DNA from: Serinus canaria
Taxonomy: Eukaryota; Chordata; Aves; Passeriformes; Fringillidae
NCBI RefSeq assembly: GCF_022539315.1
Contig: NC_066327.1
Location: 701,001 to 765,000, forward strand
Length of the DNA stretch: 64,000 nt
Direction of reading: 5' to 3'
The position numbers were made by a program, and so were the translations under genes. Numbering within the stretch: the stretch's first letter is position 1; every line of letters begins with the position of its first letter. Positions 24,723 to 35,756 of this stretch are shown here, one piece after another. The notes beneath the pieces are model-generated. The model saw only the letters and a list, made by a program, of their open reading frames with translations. It ran no database searches and was not told the origin of the DNA.

Positions 24723-25577
24723 ATATAGGCTGTGTGGTTTGCGAGTTGCCAAACAAAGAAACAAACATAACCAGTGGAAGGTTGTGGTTTCGGTAATTTT
24801 CTCTTGCTTACCTTGAGTGAGAAGCCACCTTTCACACAAAGTCATGTCCGAGCACAACCCAGCCCTAAGCCAGAGAAGCATCAGCAGGGATGGGATCAGC
24901 CCGGAGGGAACCAGCTGGGCTGGTCCTTGCAGGACATGGAGCATAGTCAATGTAAAGCCTCTGCTTCCCACCCTTCTGAGTTACTGTGCTACACCAGCTC
25001 TATGTTACTGGTAAGGAAAACAAAGCCCAGAGGTGGTCATCTGACTAGCTTCTTCATCTCGTGAGGAACATTATTGTCCACCAACTAAATCAGCATGGGA
25101 TGGACTGATCTAGGTTGCTGCTGGGAAGTAATTAAAATGTTCCTCAAAATGCCCAGGAACTAAATGTCTTTAGGCATGACACCTCCAGTGTTTGATCAAC
25201 AGCTGTCTGGGGAAAAGGTCTGGGAAGCAACAGCAGCAACAAAATCTAAACATACTAGCATGTATATAAATATATGCATAATATGTCTGAGGAATATAAC
25301 TTGTCTGATATTGAAATTACAATGGGCTGGGGGAAGAAAAACCCAAGCTTTTAAGACACAGTGTCTTACATAGCTGTCCTCTAGACCCCATGGCTTGGTA
25401 GATTGTTCTCATCTGCATCAATCTGTCTGATAAAATATACTACCTTTATCTGTGCAGATTTCCTTTCTAGAAAGGAAACTGTACAATCTCTATAAATCTT
25501 GTGGATTAAGAGATTAATGAAGCAATCCCTGGCCTTTGATTTGAGGGAAACCAACAAGGTTTTGCAACAACTTTTGC

Positions 25578-25625
25578 TATGTCCTTGGTGTTGCAAGGAT
25601 GTATGTCCTTGGTGTTGCAGGGATG
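25578..25625. repeat. 24-bp tandem duplication
   Basis: Two adjacent 24-base copies begin TATGTCCTTGGTGTTGCA and differ at one position (A in the first, G in the second). The high identity suggests a recent event. The unit length is a multiple of three, but no gene is supported there. Confidence 0.85.
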
Positions 25626-26462
25626 GACACTGCTCTGTAATCTCTACATCATCCTCCTTGTCTGTATTCCATCTTTGCAGCTCTTCAGCTCATAGAGCTG
25701 CATGTCCTGGATTTCTTTGCTTTTTCCAATGTGAAGAAAAAATCCCAAAGGCTCCATTGAAGACCCCTGTGTCAGTGCCTTCCTCCTCCATGGCATCAGG
25801 GCTCTGATTTCCCACTCTGCCAAGAGAGCTGAGTTGTGTCAGCCCTGTGAGCTGGTCAGTATTTATGGTGCACTTCACAGTGAAATGCCAAAAAAAGTAA
25901 TTAGAGAAAGACTGAAACAATGAAGAGCCAGGTCTTGATATCTAGCACAAACCTTGTTATCTAGAATTATTACTATACTATTGCTTCCACTGAGATGGGC
26001 AAAATATAAGCCAGGCTTGTCCCTGGTTAAATTTTGCCCTTAGGTACCAAAGTAACAGGGATAATCTGCAATGAGTTTGCCAGTGTTCAAACTGAGCTCT
26101 GAACTGTACTGACTTTACATCCTAATGGTGACAATGAAATGTATTGAGCTAGAAAGTGGTTGATTTTCCGCCAAGCAGGGATGTACTGGAGCATCCACCT
26201 GATAGTTATGTTGTGCTGGAATGTCCTGAATGATTCTTGGCTTTGAGGAACTTGTTGGCATAGATGGTTAAAGCAAATTTGGGGTTTTTGTGCAATACAT
26301 TGTCTTTTTTTTATCCCTTGGAGATGATGCTGTGTTTCAGAGCCGGCAGCAGCAGTAGTGTATGACCATAACTCTGTAAGTACAGAACAAGGGAAACATA
26401 AAATGAAACTTTCCATGTTTCAGAGAGTGGAAACAGAATGAAAAATGCAAGACAAACTGGGA

Positions 26463-26680
26463 AAGACAAGGGTTAACCGTTCAAAAGATTGAGTCAAACA
26501 AAATATATCTGTGCAAGAGCCTCCCCAAGGAAGTCACTGAGACCACATTGCTTGGATCATTTAAAATTGGACTGTACAAAGCAATAGAGGAAATTCCGCA
26601 GGGAACAATCCTTCACTGGCAGGTGGGAAGGATTCAATGACCTAATAAGCCTTTTCCATCTCTAAGTCCACAAGATGAGC
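26463..26680 (+). mobile_element. Old, diverged CR1-like 3' end
   Basis: CATTTAAAATTGGACTGTAC, then GGGAACAATCCTTCACTGGC, then GATTCAATGACCTAATAAGC and TTTTCCATCTCTAAG follow the order of the 3' end of old amniote CR1 elements (a TTTAAAA-GATTGGAC block, a GATAATCCTGCACTGGCAGG block, then a GGACTAGATGACC-TTCCATC block). The order places it on the plus strand. It is more diverged than the other CR1 copies and lacks the ATTCTATG tail. It could be an ancient, possibly co-opted, copy. Confidence 0.6.
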
Positions 26681-28629
26681 CTGTAACTAGTGCAATATGG
26701 TTTTGCCCAGAGTTCCCATGTGTTGGCTGTGAGCAGAGCCAAGCTGCACCAAACTGTGTTGTGTTTAAATTAACTATTTCTGTAGTTCTTTTACCCTACT
26801 CTGGTTCCTCTTTTAGCAGAATTCCTCCCCAGACAGATGACTCTTTTATACTCCCTCCATTTTTTGATATGTGAACATATATGTCATATATTGTCCTTAA
26901 AATAAAACAAGAGGGTAGGAAAAGAGACACCCAGCACCAGTAATGATGGCCCTTTCCAATGGCCATGGACTCAGAAGCAAGCCTGCATGAGGAGGAGTAG
27001 CCTAGTGGGCTGAATGGGGCTACAGAACCATGCTGGCACCACAAATGAACTCTCTGGATGCCCCTAATTCACATTTTGGAACAGTGCCACAACCCAGATC
27101 ACCTGAGTTCCAAGGCTGTGGGACCCTTTCTCCACCAGGGGTATTTTCCTACCATGAGGCTTTTAAGGGATGCCAGTGCTGTTGCCATCTGTGCCCATCC
27201 CTCAGAGTCATTATCCTTGATATTTTAGGCTCTAGAAAACACACACACAATGGTGTTATCCTGGTAAGGATAAAGGTGTTGTTGTTACCCAGCTGGCCAA
27301 ACATCTTTGTTTTCTCCCTGATCCACTCTGTGTTCTGGGGAGAGGGATGCAACCACTCCCCCCACCCTGTCTGAAGCCCAGGGCTGGGGCAGAGAGGAGC
27401 CAGCTGCCCCTTGACTGACTGCTGTCTCCATGGTGGCTGCTGCACTGCTCTTAGGCCTTAAGCAGCAAAACTTCCACCCTCTCCTTATTGTTGCTGTTTT
27501 TTTTCAAGTTTTATCAGAGGAACAACTCCCCTCCCAGCTGGAGGCAGAGCTAAGGGAGGGATGGCAGTGACCAGAGCACACAGAGCACTGACAGCACATC
27601 CAGGAACAGGTTGGAAAGGGTCGGCAACAGGATGACGAAATTCTGATTTGTACCAGAATCTCCATGTCCTGTCTCTGTACTCCAGCTCATGCCATGATTG
27701 CAAAAACCCACAGCTGTGTGAAGAGTCTCCAACATGAGTCATTCATGGCAGCTCTGTCCTGCATAGAGCACACGAGGCACAGGTCTCTGCTCGGAAAGAA
27801 TATTTCCCTTCACAGCATTTTAGACCTTTTAAATATTTGTTGTGATTGCTGTACTAATTAAATTCAGCTGTTGCAGGTAATATAACTCCTGACAGCTTTT
27901 TTTTCTTTTTCTTTTTTTTTTTTTTAATGATTTTCTCCCTTTTAGAGGGCAAGTGAGCAGCACTTCAAGGTATATGGTCTGTCCACTGGGATAGCTGCTG
28001 GCAGAAATGCAGAGCTTTGACTGAACTCTGAAGTCATGGCTTTAAACGGTGCCAGTTTTTCTTTGCCCCAAATGGGAAGGGACCCAGCCACAGGGCTCTG
28101 ATGGGATGGCGCAGACCACCATCTGCCTGGATTTTTCCTTTCAATCTGAGACACTGGACAGCCAGTGCATGAGGTGGGAAGGGACAGTGGCCATCAGGTG
28201 AACCCTTACCCAGCTTGTTTCGTGTCTTTCTGGTCCTCAGCACCATGAGGTCTGCAGTTGCTGAAGCAGGCTGTGCTCCAGAGGGGTTATCCAACACCCA
28301 AACCTTCGGCAACGTGGTTCAAATTTGCGGGCAAATTGTGCAGATGAAAAGACAGTGTCTTACAAGAAAACTGCATTTTTGTGGTCTTGTTCTGATGCTG
28401 TGCTGCGCCGTTTGTGGGGTTCAGGTCTTCCTGGCGCTCACCTTTCAGGTTGTCAAGGAGAATTTCTGCTTGTCAAAAATGATTCGAAATGCCCTCCCTG
28501 TGTGTCCTCCAATGTTTTGAATTTTAAGGAGTAGCCCCGGGGCAGTATATTTAAAACATGATCTCAGGGAAACGGGTTCATTGCATTTGGAAGCCTAAAG
28601 AGCGAGAATGGCAACGATACATAGGCATT
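26681..28629. other. Unique sequence with a pyrimidine tract; no gene seen
   Basis: Apart from the T-rich tract at 27896-27925, nothing repeats. A 101-codon plus-strand frame at 28215-28520 lies just upstream of the CpG island and has a hydrophobic, cysteine-rich middle. I do not recognise it and it has no clear splice sites, so it is not called. Confidence 0.45.
27896..27925. repeat. T-rich pyrimidine tract
   Basis: A run of T residues about 30 bases long, interrupted by two single C residues. It is a simple low-complexity tract. Confidence 0.85.
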
Positions 28630-29150
28630 AGGGTTTGCGGAGTCACACCGAGGTCAGGCGCTCCCCCTCCCCCCCCCACCCCCCATGATTTGGGCAAGTA
28701 TTGCCTTTCCTCGTTCAATCCCAGCCCGTTTCTGTGTGCCGAGCGATGCCCACCCCGCCGGCCCGGGCTGGCCCCGCTGCGCTCGCCCACCGGCACAAAG
28801 CCTTCTTCGGGGGTGGAGCGCCCGCAAACCCCGCCGCTGCGAGCGCTCCCCAGCCTTTGAGTAAACCAACCCACTGCGTTAGAGACTGGAGATGGGGGTG
28901 ATAGCGGGTGATTGACTTATTGCACGGTAATGAGCTGTGCTCCCCTGCCAAGCCCCAGCAGCCCCGGGTGTGCCCGCACCTCCCGCTCAGCCCGGGGCTG
29001 CCAGGGCCGGGGCTGCCCTGGCTGCGATCCCCGGGCCCCTCACCGGGCACTGCCCGAGAGCTCTGAGCGCTTGGCTTCGGACGTCTCTCCTCGAAACACA
29101 GGTAGCCGGGTATTTTGTGCTTCCGGAGCTCAGGTAGGGGAATGGCGAGG
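28630..29150. promoter_or_regulatory. CpG island, candidate promoter and first exon
   Basis: I count about 40 CpG dinucleotides in 520 bases, roughly one per 12-13, against long CpG-poor stretches elsewhere. It is the only strong CpG island in the window. CpG islands usually mark vertebrate promoters. Two donor-like sites occur near its right edge: CACAG/GTAGCC (cut after 29101) and CTCAG/GTAGGG (cut after 29133), both on the plus strand. No TATA box is visible and no conserved reading frame is recognised, so a non-coding first exon, an alternative promoter or an orphan island are all possible. A C-rich tract at 28661-28684 lies at its left edge. Frames on both strands (28558-28874, 28715-29050) are compositional. 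Confidence 0.5.
28661..28684. repeat. C-rich tract at CpG-island edge
   Basis: CTCCCCCTCC leads into runs of C broken by single A and T residues. The G-rich complement could form a quadruplex. It marks the left edge of the CpG island. Confidence 0.8.
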
Positions 29151-29159
29151 GGATGAAGC

Positions 29160-29440
29160 TCCTTTATTTATTAGGTAGTCTGGCTCCTGGTTTATTCTGA
29201 TTTTTGGAATACAGCAGTGAGTTTGGAGAGAGGCAGAGTTCCAGAGTTCCTCTGGTAATGCGAGTGGAACTACATTTGCATTTAGCAAAGTGCAAAACCG
29301 TCCTAGCAAATGCCACTGAGTATTTGAATGGCCGTGAATTGCAACCCCCCCAGGCTTCCTTCAGGTGCTCCCAAAGCCTAGGTTTGCCCTCCGGGTGTTA
29401 ATTACACTAACAAAGAGTGGAAGGACCGTTGTGACAGTTG
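29160..29440. promoter_or_regulatory. Candidate conserved element beside the CpG island
   Basis: It contains a perfect octamer motif ATTTGCAT at 29274-29281, plus CCTTTATTTATTAGGTAG and GGTGTTAATTACACTAAC. It has no repeat content. Its position immediately right of the CpG island would suit a proximal enhancer or intronic element if the island is a promoter. Confidence 0.3.
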
Positions 29441-30769
29441 GTCCTGGCTCCTTATTCCAATTTTCCTTCAATATGGCTCTTAGCTTTTAGTTAAAGCCCA
29501 TCCACTAGTGAAACAGGAAGAAAAGAAGCCTTCTGGACTTACTTTGGGGTCCCTGCAGTGCTTGGCTCTCCATAGAGGTCTGTGGCTGAACCATCACCCA
29601 AGAGTCGGGGATCGCAGAACCTGCCTGGGTAATGAGCCACCAGTTTCTCCCATGCTTCAAAGAAGCCTTCTGTGAGCTAAAGAGGCCAAATAATATTTTT
29701 TTCCCCCAGATTTTTTTTTAACTTTGGGCACCTTTGCAAATGACTGTTCTGGCTGGGATGGAGCCCCCGAGTGCCAGAACACCAGGGGAAGAGACTGCTC
29801 TGTGATACTGCCAGCCTGAGGAGGAGGAGGAAGCACTGGAAATCCCCTATGCACGCCTGTTTTCTCGAGACTCCCAACTCAATTCTGCAAACTCAGAAGA
29901 TTTTATATAACTTGGTTTAGTCAGTTTAGAGGTTTAAGGCACTTGGCTACGCATCTGGATTGCATCTTGGGGGTGGGTTATCCAAAAAAGAGCTCAGGCA
30001 GAGCAGTTCAGCCATTTCTAGCAAACCCAAAGCAAAGCAAAAGCATGGGAAGGGAGTTTCTTCTTTGGTATTTGGTGTGCTGGACTCTGGATTTAAACCC
30101 ATGATCTGTCTCAGTGCTTGTCAGAGCCATCAGGTGGTGGAGGAAAGGCAGGGAGTACTGACAGGGAGTACTTCAGGCAGCTGGATGTGCCACAGGCCGC
30201 TGTCATCTAACCTGACACCCTGGCTTGTGCCAGAGAAGGGAACTTAAACACCCTCTGCATTGAACTGTCTGTGCTACCCGAGGGTTTTTAGAGCAAGAAA
30301 ACCAAATTGATGTATAATTCTTGAACGTGCAAATGACTCTGCCATCAGTGCTGCAAACAGAACAAGCATACCTTTCTGCCATGGTGGTTTCTGCACCAGC
30401 GCCCAAGGGCTCCACTCAGACTTCCCAGTCTGCAAATCTTGGCCTTAGAAAGCCCTGAAATGAAATGTTTCAAGTTGAAAAGTCCAAGTCAGCTCAAAAT
30501 AGAAACAAAGAAATTTTAAGAGCTCTTTAATTTTTAGCCCATAAAAGCCAAGAAAGTTGTGTATTGATGAGACACTGCCTCGAGACAATTGGAACCGAGC
30601 TCAGCACCCTGCTGGGGTGTTGACTATCCTTAGGTCTTCTTGTCTTCAAGAGCTGATAGCGATCAGCACCTCCAAGGTCTGAACCTTTAACCATTTGCCA
30701 TGTTTTGCCTCACAGGCAGCTGCACTTCACCGGTGGGTGAAACGATTCCTCTTTGTCTGAAAGGGCAAA
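29441..30769. other. Unique sequence; no gene seen
   Basis: The frames at 29657-29877 (minus) and 29960-30247 (plus) are short and unrecognised. No repeats are identified. Confidence 0.5.
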
Positions 30770-31260
30770 TTCTTCTCTTTAGATGTTTGTGCTCACCTCC
30801 CATTAACTTTGGTATGAGCTGAGCTCATGCTTCCAAGAGCAAAATTTGGCTTATAATTTCTGCATGCTTGGGGTTCCTCTGGGTACCATATAAATGTAAG
30901 ATACTGTGATTCAGTGCTAAAGAGCAGAGAAAACGCAAGCCCCCAGGAGACACCGTCAGAGAAAACCATATAGAACCTGTGTTTAAAACAAAAACAAAAA
31001 AAAGGAGAAAGATTAAGAAAAACAATTGAGATTCATTCCAGAGGTGGTTTCACTGCAAACCAAGGACAGAGCACATCTCTCCCGTGATCACGTCCCTGCC
31101 CTGCTGCGGTCCGGGCCAGTGGAGCAGGCGCAGGTTGGGAGCGTTATTGGAAACGTCTTACCTCCTATATTTTCTGGGTTTTAATCAAACTCACTGTGCT
31201 GCCAGAGGTGTTTCATTTACCAGGAGAGGGGTCAGCAAGGCAGCCCTGAGCAGCAGGAAA
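30770..31260. promoter_or_regulatory. Candidate conserved block with a small CpG patch
   Basis: 30770-30960 is motif-dense and non-coding (CTCCCATTAACTTTGG, TGGCTTATAATTTCTGCATG, ACCATATAAATGTAAG). It is followed near 31080-31165 by a short CpG-containing stretch (CTGCGGTCCGGGCCAG, GGAGCGTTATTGGAAACGTC). This is inferred from texture only. Confidence 0.25.
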
Positions 31261-31419
31261 TAGCAAATAAAGAACTATTCCTCCATGCTTGGAAGCTCTC
31301 CGAGGACAAGCAGTGCTTGGATGTTCATTATTGCCTTCCCTGCACCCTGCACAGATCGGGAGCACCCTGCTGTCTCCCCTGGGGGGCCGCTGGGGCTTGG
31401 GGGGGCAATCAAAAGTTGC

Positions 31420-31760
31420 TGGGTTTGGAAATTTTAGTTATTGTCTTCTGATTTCACTAACCAACCCTGTGCCAGTGAAAAGAGCTAACAATGCATGTAC
31501 TTTATAATTCTGTTTTCTATCTGCTGCCATTTTAGAGTTTCTTGGCTTGTTACAACTGTCATAAAATTACTTTATTATATTTTCCCATCTGTTACATTTT
31601 CCCCTCTTTACAGGGGGACTTTGCATGATGCACATGGGCTAATTTAGCTTTAAAATTATTGTATGGCTGTTGTTTATGGAAAACGAATGCTGTATTTGTG
31701 GAACAACATGTGACTTCTCCATAGCACCAAGGAGAATGTCTGAAGTCTGTAAACTCAAAA
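31420..31760. promoter_or_regulatory. Candidate conserved non-coding element
   Basis: AT-rich and non-repetitive with no open frame across it. Motifs include AAAATTACTTTATTATATTT, GCTAATTTAGCTTTAAAATT and TTGTTTATGGAAAACG. Confidence 0.3.
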
Positions 31761-32289
31761 GTCAGCTCATGGACAGAGCTGCCCCCTCCTCTCCAGCCCC
31801 AGCCCTTTGCCTTTATTTGTGACCTCATCTTCCCAAGTTAGAGCTGCAATTGCTCGATACAGCACTGATCCCCTCTGCATTCCCAGTGCCCCGCTGAGGG
31901 ATGGATTCTCCACTGGAGCAGTGCACTGCCTTTGGTGGTGAAGCCATTCAAGCTCTGGGTACAAAATCAGCCATAGGAGAAGTGATTACACACACACACA
32001 AGCATGAATAACCAGGTGGATCTGCTCTTCCTTCCTTGCCTTTCTTCTCTTGTCTTTGATTCTTCTGATTCTTCTGTTTGGCTTAGTCAAAGCCTCTTGA
32101 TTTGACTCTTTCTCGTTGCAAATGTCAATTGGGAAGTGTGAGGCGCCCCCAGTCTCCCACTCCCATCACAAAACCTGGGCTGTGACACCAAGGTCTGGGA
32201 AGCAGGCAGCCCTGGGGATGGTCTGAGTACACACTGGGGCTTTAACAAGGCTTTCTGAAACTCCTCTGGTTTTTTTTTGCTTTTTCACT
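31761..32289. other. Unique sequence; short CA repeat
   Basis: A run of ACACACACACAC at 31988-32000 is the only repeat. No gene is seen. Confidence 0.5.
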
Positions 32290-32450
32290 CCCACTTTTCA
32301 TTGCAATTTTCACAGCCACTGATGGCACCATCAGCCCAGGTTTTCCAATATTTATGAGATGTATATTAAAGACTTGGTACTGTTAAATTATGCATATTAT
32401 TAGATGAAATTGAGTGTTTGAACTGGGAGTTTGGCGATCCCAAGGGGTTT
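32290..32450. promoter_or_regulatory. Candidate conserved non-coding element
   Basis: It contains CCAATATTTATGAGATG, GTATATTAAAGACTTGG and TTAAATTATGCATATTATTA, a dense POU/homeodomain-like cluster, with no repeats. It is one of the most enhancer-like short stretches in the window by texture. Confidence 0.33.
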
Positions 32451-33189
32451 CTGAATACACAAAATCTTTTTTTAAGAGAAAAAAAGGATAATTTCATCTC
32501 AGAGTCCTGCTTATGTAAAATCCACCCCAACTTCCCTTCACTTCTCCTTCCTGCCCCTAGGTGTAATACATTGTACTTTTAAAACATAATTTTATCTACA
32601 AGAGAGGAGACAGTAGCTACTCCAAAGAGTGTGCAGAGGGAGCCCATTGCCATCACAGCAGTGACCACTAGAGCATTTATGGAAGGGATCAGGTTTGCAC
32701 TGAACGGCTCCAGCAGTGATGTGAGCATCCTGTCTCTCTCAGGACTTGTGGAATACCCTTTGTTTGGGATTCAATATCTGACTGAAATGCAGGGATGGGG
32801 CTGTTAGCTGTGCTTTGATCACAGCTGACTAGAAAGTCTGGGTGCATTTTCAACCTCTACAGTTACCCAAGAGATTGATGGCAGTAGATTCAAAAAAGGA
32901 ACTCCGGGTTTCCTATTTAGAATAATTTGTGTCTGTTAATTGTGGTAAAAATGTTAAAAGACAAAAGAGGGGATATGTCAATACTCCACCTGACCAGGGC
33001 AGCTCCAGGTGCCTCTGTGTTGCCTCTCCTTTTCTCTGGCAGTCGGTGCATCTCTGGTGGATGCTGTCCTGCAGCCTGAGCAAAGGGAACGAACAATTAC
33101 ACACAAAACCATAGCTTGGGCAGGAATTTAGCTTGATGAAGACCTCAGACTGAACTGGCAAGTGGGTTTTGTTTGAACCCTGCAGCCCC
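32451..33189. other. Unique sequence; no gene seen
   Basis: The overlapping opposite-strand frames at 32913-33161 match nothing I know. Confidence 0.5.
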
Positions 33190-33440
33190 TATGCTCAATT
33201 CTTTATTAACTTTTTCAATATGTTCTATTGCAGTCAGGCAACAATATGGGAGCTATCTTGCAGTTAATTTAACACCTGTAAATTCCCATGGCTGGTAATG
33301 AAACCTTGTATAGGCTAGTAGGTGAAGCATTTGCTTCATATATCAAAGGTCATTAGTTCAGTATTTGTTAACACTGTAGCTTTTATTAAATTTTTTTCCT
33401 GCTTTTTTTGCATCAGTGTGCTTAAAGCCTGATTAATTCT
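33190..33440. promoter_or_regulatory. Candidate conserved non-coding element
   Basis: GGCAACAATATGGGAGC, GCAGTTAATTTAACACC (containing GTTAATTTAAC) and ATATCAAAGGTCATTAG (a nuclear-receptor-like AAAGGTCA half-site) occur without repeats or open frames. Confidence 0.3.
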
Positions 33441-35312
33441 TCTGCTTCCCAAAGCTAAATAGGAAAAATGAGTATCACCTGACCCAGAACATTGGGGCTA
33501 AATTCTTTCTAGAAATCTGAATTAGCCTGCTAGAAATTATACTTCCAAAGCTCCTCAGCCATTCAGGGACAAGCAGATTAGGAGGCTGTGTGAGAAAGGG
33601 GAAAGAGAAGATGAGTTCCTTACAGCAGGGAGCAACAGCTTTGGGTAACTTGTGTGCCTCCCAACATTTAAATTAATCTTTTTGGCATATTCAACAATTT
33701 GACAGCTCTCTACTACCATGAATATATTTTTACTTCCTGGCTTTCCCATTTTTGCTTGTTTGTTGTTAAGGTAGTTTACAGTTTTGGACTATTTGGCGGC
33801 AATCCTTATGAGACAGAAGATGGTGAAGAGGAGACACAACCCCACACAACCAAATCAAATAACCTGCCAGTAAAAGATGCCCTCCCTCAGTGTCCTTGGA
33901 CACTGGTGCCTGGTGCTGGATGGGGTCTGAAAGCCCCTGATTCAAGGAGGGTCTCCAGCAGTGATCCCTGTGCTCACACAAGGTTCATCACTGCCCTGCC
34001 CAGTGCTGCTGTTGGAAGTGCTCCTTCCCTGTGCTGAGCAGGCTGTGTCATTCCTGCTGCACTGCCTGTGCTAAAAACAGCTGACACAGGGAGCTCCAAG
34101 CCCCACAGCTGCTTTTCCTGGATGTTTTGTATCTAAACTGACCGTTTCTCAACCCTGCCATGGGCTGGGTCCACCACAGTAGCCAATTTTTCACAACACA
34201 ACCAGCACAAAGCAATGTTATAATGAAACCAAGCAGCTTCTGGAGATGAAATCACAGGGATTCTACATCCAAGTGGGATGCTGCAGCTCCTGGGAAGTGC
34301 TGAGTGTGTGCTTTTTCACCTGGAAAAGTCCTGGCATGGATGCTGTTTATCAAAATAACAACTCGTTGAAACACAGCTGGAAGTGCTGTCAGAAGTGTTG
34401 AATGAAGTGCTGCTGTCTCCAGTGTCTCTGCTGGCTTTTCCAGGGAAGGGAAATCAGTGGGCTCAGAATGAGCCCTGAACACAGAACTCACCCACTGGTG
34501 TCTGACTCTGTCAAGAACCTGCAGCCAGCACTGCCCCAGGTCACGGACCTTCCAGAGTGGCACCTTCCCCTCCCGTCAGCCTGGAGTGCTTCTGTACTCT
34601 GCATCTCACAGCAGGTGCCACTCGTCACAGCTCCCCTCCCAGAGCCTGCCAGGAATGATCCTGGTTATCAGCAGAGAGGAGAAATCCTGGTTGCATTCCC
34701 TAGACTTCATATAAATTTAACCTAGAATGAGCTGAGCTTTTTATTAACAGCTTTATGCTGCAGCATTATAAAAAATTGGGTTCTTTGTAAGGCACACATG
34801 CTGGTTTTTATTCATATCTGTGTCAGCCTCAGAGCTGGATTTTTGATGCAATTCATTCATTCACAACTGAAATGGCTTTCTCATTTTACAGCATTTAGAT
34901 GCCAGATATTTTCTACAAAGCTTATTAAAGTGTGTTTTATACTTCATCACTGCACTACCAAGCAGCCACGTGGATTTATGCCACCAGACTATTCAGCTTG
35001 CAGAGTAAGAACACCGTCTGAGGCACACATCTCTTTCAGACAAAGGAAAAGATAATTGTTAGCAAGTCAGAGGTGGTCCAAAGTCATCAGCACCTTCTGT
35101 CTGTATTCTGAATAATATAAATATGATTCCCTTAGTTCATACAGACAGATAATGTCAGACAATTCATTTATGCTCAAATGATAAACATCATTCAAGGAAC
35201 ATGACTACCAAACCCACTTCTATGCTAAATAGCAGCAAAGCCTTAGAAGGGCTCAGCTTTTCAGTGATGGGGCTGCTGCACCCATTGGCTTGGGAAGAGC
35301 TGTCCTGGAACA
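33441..35312. other. Unique sequence; no gene seen
   Basis: The frames at 33699-34037 and 34402-34725 are unrecognised and carry no exon signals. No transposon fragment is identified. Confidence 0.5.
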
Positions 35313-35348
35313 CCCTGTGCCAGAGCCACCCCCTGTGCCAGTGCCACC
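35313..35348. repeat. 18-bp tandem pair
   Basis: CCCTGTGCCAGAGCCACC is followed at once by CCCTGTGCCAGTGCCACC, two 18-base copies with one difference. Confidence 0.8.
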
Positions 35349-35504
35349 CTTGCTGGGGTCAGATGTGTCGCTGGTTGCATCAGTGGCCTCGGAAGCCTCA
35401 GTTGCTGCAGCAGCTGTGCAGGGACTGACACCATGATCCAAAGCCCAGCTGCAGAAGGAGTTTGAGTGTCCAGGCATGTCCTGCCCTGCCCTCAGTAGGG
35501 CATG

Positions 35505-35756
35505 GGAAGGGCAGAACAGGGCAGGCTCAGGGTGGACACCAGGAGCAATTGCCCCATGGAAAGGGTGCTCAGGCCTTGGCAGGAGCTGCCCAGGGGGGGT
35601 TGGAGTCCCCATCCCTGGAGGTGTCCCAGGAAGGGCTGGAGGTGGCACTCAGAGCTCTGGGCTGGTGACAAGGCAGGGATGGGGCACAGCCTGGACTTGA
35701 TGGGCTGGGAGGTTTTTTCCCAATGTAATGATTCTATGATTCCATGATTCCATGTG
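35505..35756 (+). mobile_element. CR1 LINE 3' end with intact 8-bp tail
   Basis: It carries GGTTGGAGTCCCCATCCC, GGAGGTGTCCCAGGAAGGGC and GCACAGCCTGGACTTGATGG. It ends in GAGGTTTTTTCCCAATGTA and three tail units at 35731-35754 (ATTCTATG, ATTCCATG, ATTCCATG). The tail fixes the plus orientation. The body matches, in reverse complement, the copy at 47796-48150 and not the GGACACCTCCCACTG type, so at least two CR1 3'-end types are present. The match to the other copy fades left of about 35505. The opposing frame at 35492-36037 is a shadow. Confidence 0.88.

Larger units (their letters stand above)
17461..26462. other. 9-kb unique stretch; no gene seen
   Basis: No CR1 copy is recognised in 9 kb, the longest such gap in the first half. 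The minus-strand frame at 19913-20578 (221 codons) coincides with a GC-rich patch near 20320-20510 and overlaps plus-strand frames; its product is unrecognised. AT-rich motif-dense stretches near 18700-18780, 22640-22700 and 25240-25330 could be regulatory. A pyrimidine tract and a 24-bp duplication are listed separately. Confidence 0.5.

Noticed and set aside
28316..28335. GGTTCAAATTTGC resembling a tRNA T-arm
   Set aside because: No matching A-box or cloverleaf upstream. No tRNA gene can be built here or elsewhere in the window.
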